Assembly (NCBI GenBank): GCA_023459755.1
Contig: JAEWSS010000287.1
Coordinates: 1-5,980 of the forward strand
Length of the DNA stretch: 5,980 bases
Reading direction: 5' to 3'
Source: Verrucomicrobiota bacterium
Lineage (GTDB): Bacteria; Verrucomicrobiota; Lentisphaeria; Victivallales; Victivallaceae
Shown here: in pieces, positions 1 through 5,980 of the stretch
Position numbering within the stretch: position 1 is the first letter of the stretch
Layout of the letters: each line of letters starts with the position of its first letter
Made by a program: the position numbers and the translations under genes
Notes under the pieces: generated by a model
The model's input: only the letters and a program-made list of their open reading frames with translations
Database searches by the model: none
Told to the model about the DNA's origin: nothing

Positions 1-92
1 TGATTTTTTAAATTATGCAAAAGTTCCGCTTTTCACTCTCGCCGCGTTTGCCTCAACCGGGGACGCATTATGAATGTGGCTTAAGTCCGGGG

Positions 93-3000
93 TCACCGGT
101 CGGCGCGCTGCAACGCAATGACCTGCTCAAGTTTTTCAATAGTGATCGGCTTCAACAGAACGCCGGAGAAGTCATGGAGCGGGAAATTCGCATTGGCTTC
201 AATGTCGGCGGTTACCGCGAATATCGGAATTGCCGACTGTATTCCGCCGCGTCGAACCGACGCCGCCAATTCAGCTCCGCTCATTTCCGGCATCCACATG
301 TCGGTCAGCAGAAAATCGAACGACTGTTGATGGAGCGCGGCAAGGGCTTCACTGCCGCCGGAGGCAAGCGTGGTCGCCACACCGAGTTTTTTCAGCATGG
401 CGGACATTACTTTCAGGTTCATCGGCACATCGTCCACCAGCAGTGCGTGCAGTTCAGCGTTGGTCGTCGCGGTACGCTTGACATCCGGTGCGGGGCGTGC
501 GACGATTTCGGCTTCGGCGAAAATTATATTGTGCAGTGTGGCTGTGAAGTCGGTTCCGCAGCCCGGTTTGCTTTGCAGCTCGATTGTACCGTTCATTTGT
601 TTTACCAGTCTGCGGCAGATTGCCAGGCCAAGACCGGTTCCGCCGTCGCCGCGGTGTCCGCGCATGGCGGAGCCTTGTACAAACAGCTGGAACAGTTTGT
701 GCTGATCTTCAGTTGGAATGCCGCACCCGGTGTCGATCACATGGAAAACCAGTGTGCCGCGGTTGTTGTCTTTGCGCTCAAACCCGGCCTGAACGGTTAC
801 GCCGCCCTGCTCGGTGAATTTTACCGCATTGCCGATCAGATTGAACAGTATCTGCCGGAGCCGCAGTTTGTCAAGATACATGGTCGGCATATTTTCCGCA
901 ATGGCGGAGCGCAAATAGATGTTGCGTGCCGCGCATTTCATTTTGAAGATGGCGATGACCTCGGCAACCAGATCGTCAAAGCTGAGCGCCTCCGGGGAGA
1001 GGATCATTTGTCCGGCCTCAAGTTTAGAGAGGTCGAGCACATCGTTGATCAGTTCAAGCAGTGCGTTGCCGGAGCTGAAGACGCCGGAAAGATATTCCTG
1101 TTGTTCGTTCGGCGTCAGACTGCCGTTCTTCAGCAGTTCGGAAAAGCCGATGACGGCGTTCAGCGGGGTGCGGATCTCATGACTCATCGAGGCCAGAAAC
1201 ATGCTTTTTGCGTGTTCCGCCGCCTGAGCCTGTTCCAGTGCGGCGCGGAGTTTTCCGGCGGAGAGGTCGCGTTCGAGCAGCATTTCGATCAAGTGAGCGG
1301 CCGAACACAGGAATTGCCGGGTAAGGTCGGTGATCTTGTGTGGTTTCCGGGTGTAAACGACGCCGAGGTCGCCCCACAGTCGGCGGCTCTGCCGGATTCC
1401 GCAGAAGTAGATCGACCGCATGTCGAACCGTTCAAAAACATCGGCCCACGAGCTTAGTACTGCACGTTGCTCCGGGTCGTTTAGGTCGGTCAGGAAACAG
1501 TCCTGTCCGGCGCTCAGATATTGCATGCTCGGCTCGGAGGGGTTGAACGGGCGGTCTTTCATGCCGCTCAGAATAGACGGAGTTCCGTAATCCATCACGG
1601 TGGAACAGGTGTTGCGGTTAAAATCAAGACTCAGTACATAGGCGTAGTCGGCGCCCATATGTTCGGCGATGTTTTTCAGAACCTGATGGATGGCTTCGGG
1701 AATATTTTCCGCTTTGAAAAATATTTCCAGACAGGCGTGAAGCACGTTCAGATTGGAGATCAGCGAGTTGAGTTCGGTTACATCGACGCAGGAGGCCAGC
1801 AGCAGCGGTCGGCCGTCGGCGTCGGTGAACGGGAGTTTTGTTGTGCGGAAGGTATGGATTTCTCCGTCGGCTCCGACCGCGGATTCGTTCATAGTCTGCG
1901 GAACTGTGCTGCGCATCACGGCTTTGTCGGCTTCCTCCAGACGGTCCACGTCCTGCGGACGACCGAAAAGTTCCGCGTCGGTATGGCCGACAATCTCGTC
2001 CTGGGCTTTACCGGAAAACTGTTCAAAGGCTTTATTTGCGAGGGTGTAGCGGAAGTCGTCATCAGCCCGTTTTGCGAAGATCATCACCGGAATCAGTCCG
2101 AGTACGAGGTTCCACAATTCCATGGTTCTGTGGAACTTCTCGGACTGTCGGGTGATTTCCGTAATATCTTGAATCGCACCGAAATAGACGATATTGTCGG
2201 ATATTTCGCTTCGGGAGAGCAGTATGCGGTAGTTCCGCTGCGAGCCGAAGTAATCGGAGCGAAACGAGCAGGTGACCTGTTGCTCCCTGCCGCTGTAAAG
2301 CAGATCAAGTTTGCGTCGGATATCCGGTATGTCGTCGGCCGCGATCCATTCGTCGACCGCTGCGGCTTTGCCGTCGCGGAGCGGGAACAGTTCGTTCAGT
2401 CCGGCGGAGCCGCAGATATCCAAAGTTATTGGATTCAGGCGGAAAACGCCGCTTCTGGTCAGCTTGGTGCCGTATTCCATAAGTTGTTTGTAGTCGCGCA
2501 GTTCATCGATGGTGGCCGCCTGCTGTTCGGAAAAATATTTGCGTTCCAGCATCAGACCGGTCAGATGGGCGCCGGCGGCGAGGAAGTCGCACTCCAGTTC
2601 GCTGAGGCGCCGCGGCGTTTTATCGTAGGTGACGGCGATATACCCCCAGGGCCGGTCGTTCACCCTGACCAGTGCGCAGAACAGGCTTTTGACGCCGAAC
2701 CGGAGATTTTTTGCATTCCACAGGCCGAGTTGCTCAACGGCTTCCGGCGCGGTGACGTCGGGGACGCGGACGATTCCGTCGCGCGTCAGCACCCCGTAAA
2801 GTTTTATGTTGCTGGGAAATGCTTGGCCATCAACCGGCTTCAGCTCTCCGGAGGCGGAATGATATTCGGCTTCCGGAACAAACGCCGAGTTTTTCTCGTC
2901 GAACCGGATAAGGTAGCCGCGCGCCGCCTCCAGCCGCAGACAAAGCCGGCGGACAATTTCGTAAACGGAGTCGGCCTCGGGGGAGAGAATGGCGTCGAAG

Positions 3001-5198
3001 CAGGCGTTCAGGGTCTGCTGGTTCTGTGTGAGTTCGCTTAATTCGGTGATGTCGGTCATCATGCCGAGCAGCCAGTTGCGGCCGTCGGAAAGTTTCAGGC
3101 TTTTGCGGAATGCGCGGACAATGTGCCGCATGCCGTCGGCGTCGGTATAGCTCTGAACATCCTCGCGCATGTCGTGACTGTTCATGGCGCCGCGGTTGTA
3201 TGCGGAGTTGCGCTCGGCGTCCTCCATGCTGCGGAACAGTTCGCGATCATTTTTGCCGATAATTTCATCGACCGGCCGGCCGAGGCTTGCGGCGCAGGCG
3301 GCGTTGCAGTAAATGTAGCGGAAGTCGTCATCGGCATCCAGAATATAGGCGTAGAACGGCATGGCTTTAAGTAGAAATTCGTGGTGTTCGAGCAGTTCAT
3401 TCTGCTCATTCCGAAGTTTTTCCAAGGCCTGCCTGCCCAGTGTTTCCCGGGTGATGTCCACGGAGACGCAGAGCAGGAGACGTTGGCCGTCCGCGGCGGA
3501 AAACGGCGTCATGGTGGTTCTGAAATGCAGTTGTCGGCCGTCGGCGTTGTATGGCGACTCGAAAAACTCCACCGGCTGATTTTTGCGGACGATCTCCTCG
3601 TCTCTGTCGCGGAGCTGCAAAAACAACTCGCGGGAGGCGATCAGTTCGGCGTCGTTTTTACCGATCAGTTCCTCGTGTGAGCGGCCCATAAACCGTTCAA
3701 AACTTTTGTTGAAGATTGCATAGCGGAAATCATCGTCCACCGCCTTTACGCTGATCATTACCGGAATGGCGTTCAGCACCAGATCCCACAGTTTTAGCGT
3801 ATCGTCCAGCTGGCGCTCTTTTCTGGTAAGCTCGGTGATGTCCTGGATAACGCCGACCAGCGCCGGATTTTGGGCATTACTGTTGTCCAGCGTGGCGCGG
3901 ATCTGATAGTTGCGCTGTTCGCCGCCGGACATTGCCCGGTAGTTAAACACGGCGGAGCCGGTATTGCCGTCCAGAAGCGCTTTGACGGCTTTTTGACAGG
4001 AATCGACGTCTTTGGGGTGAACAAACTCCTCCACCGGGACGACGACGCCGTCCCGCACCGGCCACAGTTTTTTGAATTCCCGGCTGGACGCCAGCAGTTT
4101 GCGGTCTTTGGTCGTCATGCTGAAGTAGGCGGAGTGTGAAAGTTCGGCCGCATATTCCAGGCCGTTCAGTGCGGTTTTGAGCTGGTCGCGCTGCAGGTGT
4201 TCTTCGGTGATGTCGCGGAACACCAGAATTGCGCCGGTGATGGCGCCGTTCCGGTCACGAATCGGAGCCGAGCTGTCGGCGATATGATGGCGTTTTCCGG
4301 CTGCGTCGATCAGGTCGGTGTGACTGGACAGTTCCACGATATTGCCGGTTCGGAGCGTCCGGGTGACCGGAGAGGGTATCGGACGGCCGTCATTTGAACC
4401 GGTTATTTTAAAAACCCGCTCATGCGGCATGCCGAGCGCATCGGCGGATTTGACGCCGGTCATGCGTTCCGCCACCGGATTCATCAGCAGTATATTGCCG
4501 TTGGCGTCGGTGGTTATGATGCCGTCGCCGATGGCGTTCAGCGTTCGTCTGAACCATTCGGTATTTTCTTCAGCGCGGGATTGTTCGGCTTCAAGTTCGG
4601 TTATTTCGGTTGAGGAGCCAAGTATCAGCTGCGAACCGTCTTTGCCGCTATAGCGACGTTTGACGAGCCGGAACGCGCGGAGTTTTCCGCTTTTATCGGT
4701 GAGGTGGGCGGTCTGTTCGGTTTCGGACTTCACGGACTGCGCGGCGGAGATGTCGAGTGCCCGGACTTTTTCCGCGTCGTCGATGCCGAACAGTTCAAAA
4801 TTGGATCTGCCGAGCACCTGCTCCTCCGGCAGTTGAAAGAAGTCGCAGAGCGCCTTGTTGGCGAAGACATAGCGGTTTCCGTCGTTTATATCTTTGATGA
4901 AAATTTGAATTGGCAGTGAATCGACCAGAAGCCGCAGCATTTCAGCGGTTTTTACCGGGGAGCGGCCGCTGCCGTCGGCTATGCTCCGTTGAAGCCGCGC
5001 GCAGCGCCGCCACGTCAGAAAACAGAACAGCAAAGCGGCGAGTACGACCGCCGCCACAACAATTCCCGCGGTGCAGATGGAGATTGTCGGCGGCGCATCG
5101 GAAATTCCGGCCGAAGCTGCGGCGGCAAGCGGAACCGCCGCTCCGAAGCACGGCGGTTTCCGGTTCAGGCGGTGCCAGGTGTCGATTTTTTCCGGCAT
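93..5198 (-). CDS. Membrane-anchored hybrid sensor histidine kinase with seven PAS, two GAF and a C-terminal receiver domain
   Basis: This 1701-residue sensor kinase should autophosphorylate on His and pass the phosphate to its own receiver Asp. Residues 1-16 are basic. A weakly hydrophobic stretch (about 17-33) and a strong membrane helix (about 39-63, followed by RR) form the anchor. PAS domains lie at about 84-202, 212-336, 345-460, 466-590, 600-722, 900-1018 and 1023-1145; most end in a D-[IV]-T motif (residues 198-200 read EIT). GAF domains lie at about 725-888 and 1146-1310. A helical linker (1311-1335) leads to HisKA, with SHEIRTPLNAVIGFSELL and phospho-acceptor H1340. The ATPase has an N box (LFNLIGNAVKF, 1451-1461), G1 (DTGCGI, 1489-1494), F box (LFQLF, 1502-1506) and G2 (GDGGTGLGLAI, 1517-1527). 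The receiver (about 1583-1700) has D1589/D1590, acceptor D1633 in TDMWMPEMSG, T1663 and K1683. All catalytic residues look intact. The ATG at 5198 is chosen because GAGG lies 8 bases upstream; the next in-frame Met (87) would lose the membrane segment. There is no Hpt or output domain. The ligands are unknown and no family name can be given. Confidence 0.96.
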   Translation of the reverse strand: MPEKIDTWHRLNRKPPCFGAAVPLAAAASAGISDAPPTISICTAGIVVAAVVLAALLFCFLTWRRCARLQRSIADGSGRSPVKTAEMLRLLVDSLPIQIFIKDINDGNRYVFANKALCDFFQLPEEQVLGRSNFELFGIDDAEKVRALDISAAQSVKSETEQTAHLTDKSGKLRAFRLVKRRYSGKDGSQLILGSSTEITELEAEQSRAEENTEWFRRTLNAIGDGIITTDANGNILLMNPVAERMTGVKSADALGMPHERVFKITGSNDGRPIPSPVTRTLRTGNIVELSSHTDLIDAAGKRHHIADSSAPIRDRNGAITGAILVFRDITEEHLQRDQLKTALNGLEYAAELSHSAYFSMTTKDRKLLASSREFKKLWPVRDGVVVPVEEFVHPKDVDSCQKAVKALLDGNTGSAVFNYRAMSGGEQRNYQIRATLDNSNAQNPALVGVIQDITELTRKERQLDDTLKLWDLVLNAIPVMISVKAVDDDFRYAIFNKSFERFMGRSHEELIGKNDAELIASRELFLQLRDRDEEIVRKNQPVEFFESPYNADGRQLHFRTTMTPFSAADGQRLLLCVSVDITRETLGRQALEKLRNEQNELLEHHEFLLKAMPFYAYILDADDDFRYIYCNAACAASLGRPVDEIIGKNDRELFRSMEDAERNSAYNRGAMNSHDMREDVQSYTDADGMRHIVRAFRKSLKLSDGRNWLLGMMTDITELSELTQNQQTLNACFDAILSPEADSVYEIVRRLCLRLEAARGYLIRFDEKNSAFVPEAEYHSASGELKPVDGQAFPSNIKLYGVLTRDGIVRVPDVTAPEAVEQLGLWNAKNLRFGVKSLFCALVRVNDRPWGYIAVTYDKTPRRLSELECDFLAAGAHLTGLMLERKYFSEQQAATIDELRDYKQLMEYGTKLTRSGVFRLNPITLDICGSAGLNELFPLRDGKAAAVDEWIAADDIPDIRRKLDLLYSGREQQVTCSFRSDYFGSQRNYRILLSRSEISDNIVYFGAIQDITEITRQSEKFHRTMELWNLVLGLIPVMIFAKRADDDFRYTLANKAFEQFSGKAQDEIVGHTDAELFGRPQDVDRLEEADKAVMRSTVPQTMNESAVGADGEIHTFRTTKLPFTDADGRPLLLASCVDVTELNSLISNLNVLHACLEIFFKAENIPEAIHQVLKNIAEHMGADYAYVLSLDFNRNTCSTVMDYGTPSILSGMKDRPFNPSEPSMQYLSAGQDCFLTDLNDPEQRAVLSSWADVFERFDMRSIYFCGIRQSRRLWGDLGVVYTRKPHKITDLTRQFLCSAAHLIEMLLERDLSAGKLRAALEQAQAAEHAKSMFLASMSHEIRTPLNAVIGFSELLKNGSLTPNEQQEYLSGVFSSGNALLELINDVLDLSKLEAGQMILSPEALSFDDLVAEVIAIFKMKCAARNIYLRSAIAENMPTMYLDKLRLRQILFNLIGNAVKFTEQGGVTVQAGFERKDNNRGTLVFHVIDTGCGIPTEDQHKLFQLFVQGSAMRGHRGDGGTGLGLAICRRLVKQMNGTIELQSKPGCGTDFTATLHNIIFAEAEIVARPAPDVKRTATTNAELHALLVDDVPMNLKVMSAMLKKLGVATTLASGGSEALAALHQQSFDFLLTDMWMPEMSGAELAASVRRGGIQSAIPIFAVTADIEANANFPLHDFSGVLLKPITIEKLEQVIALQRADR
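1263..2504 (-). repeat. Sensory cassette copy 2 inside the kinase: PAS-A, PAS-B, GAF
   Basis: This segment encodes about residues 899-1312, immediately before the HisKA linker. Its PAS-A (LFPLRDG, then IQDITEITR) and PAS-B (LWNLVLGLIPVMI, then DDDFRY, NKAFEQF, DAELF) align without gaps to copy 1 over residues 451-521 against 1009-1079, with about 38 of 71 identities counted by eye. Its GAF ends in RLWGDLGVVYTRKP and LIEMLLERD, paralleling RPWGYIAVTYDKTP and LTGLMLERK of copy 1. The degree of divergence indicates an old duplication that has been kept under selection. Confidence 0.75.
2535..4166 (-). repeat. Sensory cassette copy 1 inside the kinase: PAS-A, PAS-B, extra PAS-B, GAF
   Basis: This segment encodes about residues 345-888. 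It begins with a PAS-A domain (containing LWPVRDG and ending IQDITELTR), followed by a PAS-B domain (LWDLVLNAIPVMI, then DDDFRY), a second PAS-B-like domain (FRYIYCNAA, EIIGKNDRELF) and a GAF domain ending in RPWGYIAVTYDK and LTGLMLERK. The order and sequence correspond to residues 899-1312, so it is read as one arm of a segmental duplication. The second PAS-B is the only module without a counterpart in the other copy. Confidence 0.75.
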
Positions 5199-5206
5199 GA
5201 ACTTGA

Positions 5207-5210
5207 CCTC
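5207..5210 (-). promoter_or_regulatory. Shine-Dalgarno sequence of the hybrid kinase gene
   Basis: The minus strand reads GAGG with an 8-base spacer to the ATG at 5198-5196. This supports the full-length start, which includes the N-terminal membrane segment, over the next in-frame Met at residue 87. Confidence 0.7.
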
Positions 5211-5229
5211 GTAAATTTTATGAATCTAT

Positions 5230-5258
5230 AATATAGCTGCAAACTGTGATGATTGCAA
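5230..5258 (-). promoter_or_regulatory. Putative sigma-70-type promoter of the hybrid kinase gene
   Basis: On the minus strand, TTGCAA (5258-5253; 4 of 6 matches to TTGACA) and TATATT (5235-5230; 5 of 6 matches to TATAAT) are separated by exactly 17 bases. Transcription would begin near 5223, giving a leader of about 25 bases before the ATG at 5198. The region is AT-rich against GC-rich coding sequence on both sides. It suggests that the kinase is transcribed separately from rmlA, although no strong terminator separates the two, so read-through is also possible. This is a consensus match read by eye, with no start-site evidence. Confidence 0.6.
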
Positions 5259-5317
5259 GATGGTATGCGGCAAAAAGTTAATGACAGGCCGGGCGTCGGC
5301 GGCGCGGGTGAAAAAAA

Positions 5318-5980
5318 TTACCGGCGTTCCAGTTTGCGGATCAGGTATTGGCCGAAGTCGGTTTTCCGCATGTCGCGGATGCTGTCAAGCACATCATCGG
5401 CGGTCATCCAGCCGTTGTCGTAGGCGATCTCCTGAAGACAGGCGACCTGAAGGCCCTGACGTTTCTCAATGGTTTTGATGAAGTTTCCGGCATCCAGCAG
5501 CGAGTCGCAGGTTCCGGTGTCGAGCCATGCATAGCCGCGGCCGAGCAGTTCCACGTTCAGAGCGCCGCGGTTCAGATATTCGTTGTTGACCGCGGTTATC
5601 TCCAGCTCGCCGCGAGCCGAAGGGCGGATCGATTTGGCGATCGGGACCACGGAGTTGTCGTAAAAATAAAGCCCGGTGACGGCATAGTTTGACTTCGGAT
5701 GCACCGGCTTCTCTTCGATTGAGACCGCTTTTCCGGCGGCGTCGAATTCGACTACGCCAAACCGTTCCGGGTCGCTGACGTAATAACCGAACACGGTGGC
5801 TCCGGCGCTTTGCGATGCCGCGCGGCGCAGCAGCGCTCCGAAGTTGGCGCCGTAAAAAATGTTGTCGCCCAGCACCAGCGCCACGCTGTCGCCGCCGATA
5901 AATTCTTCGCCGATGATGAAGGCCTGCGCCAGACCCTCCGGCTTCGGTTGAACCGCGTAGGTGAAATGCACGCCGAAGTT
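5318..5980 (-). CDS. rmlA: Glucose-1-phosphate thymidylyltransferase (dTDP-glucose pyrophosphorylase), 5' end outside the window
   Basis: The enzyme joins dTTP and glucose-1-phosphate to give dTDP-glucose and pyrophosphate, the first step of dTDP-L-rhamnose synthesis for surface polysaccharides; it acts in the cytoplasm. The C-terminal 220 residues are visible and the frame runs through the right edge. The nearest possible start, a GTG at 5971-5969, is internal, because the codons before it read N-F-G and match the family (E. coli RmlA has QWG at that point). Roughly the first 70-75 residues, including the nucleotide-binding GGSGTRL-type loop, are missing. Counting from that GTG, visible signatures are [17 protein letters not shown] (11-27), LGDNIFYG (34-41) with a metal-binding Asp, EEKP (86-89) followed by [23 protein letters not shown] (118-126) and [11 protein letters not shown] (144-154) with the second metal-binding Asp. 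The C-terminus ([12 protein letters not shown]) matches the usual length, so the gene looks functional. It stops at TAA, 119 bases before the kinase gene on the same strand. Its rml partners, if any, lie outside the window. Confidence 0.96.
   Translation of the reverse strand, partial: NFGVHFTYAVQPKPEGLAQAFIIGEEFIGGDSVALVLGDNIFYGANFGALLRRAASQSAGATVFGYYVSDPERFGVVEFDAAGKAVSIEEKPVHPKSNYAVTGLYFYDNSVVPIAKSIRPSARGELEITAVNNEYLNRGALNVELLGRGYAWLDTGTCDSLLDAGNFIKTIEKRQGLQVACLQEIAYDNGWMTADDVLDSIRDMRKTDFGQYLIRKLERR

Noticed and set aside
1..92. Possible terminator or new gene start downstream of the kinase.
   Set aside because: Only weak inverted repeats are visible (for example AAAAG/CTTTT at 19-33), with no following T-run on the minus strand. 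No start codon with a good Shine-Dalgarno sequence can be assigned, so nothing is called.
1494..1502. A DCF tripeptide in the second GAF domain (residues 1233-1235), resembling the cyanobacteriochrome DXCF motif.
   Set aside because: The spacing is wrong (DCF, not DXCF), and there is no chromophore-binding Cys-His pair. Bilin binding is not supported.
15..3041. Two long plus-strand open frames (480 codons at 15-1457 and 506 codons at 1521-3041) antisense to the kinase.
   Set aside because: They are in codon register with the kinase gene, so stops appear only where the kinase uses TTA, CTA or TCA, which are rare here. The translations show no recognisable domain, while the minus strand has a complete, motif-rich protein.
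3182..4024. Short minus-strand frames inside the kinase gene (such as 3182-3409 and 3794-4024).
   Set aside because: They lie in other frames of a continuous, well-supported coding sequence, and their translations have no recognisable motif.
1764..4949. Possible flavin-binding LOV domains among the PAS modules.
   Set aside because: None of the seven PAS domains has the GxNCRFLQ motif required for the photoactive cysteine.
5281..5317. A T-run on the minus strand (5317-5311) just after the rmlA stop, suggesting a terminator.
   Set aside because: The only upstream pairing found is a 3-4 bp stem with a long loop, so there is no credible intrinsic terminator hairpin.
5348..5692. A 114-codon plus-strand frame antisense to rmlA.
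   Set aside because: The minus strand here encodes highly conserved RmlA motifs, and the plus-strand translation resembles nothing recognisable.

Overview
The window comes from a bacterium with moderately high GC. It is almost entirely coding on the minus strand and holds one complete, very large gene and one gene cut by the right-hand edge. The codon use, the dTDP-sugar gene and the sensor-kinase style fit a Gram-negative organism. I lean weakly towards the PVC group (a Lentisphaerota-like bacterium), but this is a stylistic impression, not something the sequence proves.

Layout, in the direction of transcription (right to left). Bases 5980-5318 carry the last three quarters of rmlA (glucose-1-phosphate thymidylyltransferase), the first enzyme of dTDP-L-rhamnose synthesis. 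Bases 5317-5199 are a 119-base intergenic region with a good sigma-70-type promoter and a Shine-Dalgarno sequence for the next gene. Bases 5198-93 encode a 1701-residue hybrid histidine kinase. It has a short N-terminal membrane hairpin or anchor, seven PAS domains, two GAF domains, an intact HisKA/HATPase core and a C-terminal receiver domain. Bases 92-1 are non-coding as far as I can see, with no convincing terminator or gene start.

The most notable feature is the architecture of the kinase. Almost all of its sensory mass is cytoplasmic, and a large part arose by duplication of a PAS-A / PAS-B / GAF cassette. The first copy has gained an additional PAS-B. The phosphorelay is incomplete here: there is no Hpt domain and no response regulator with an output domain in the window, so the partners must be encoded elsewhere. 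A link between the kinase and the neighbouring surface-polysaccharide gene is possible from proximity alone, but the separate promoter weakens it. I found no mobile element, CRISPR array, RNA gene or wholly new system.
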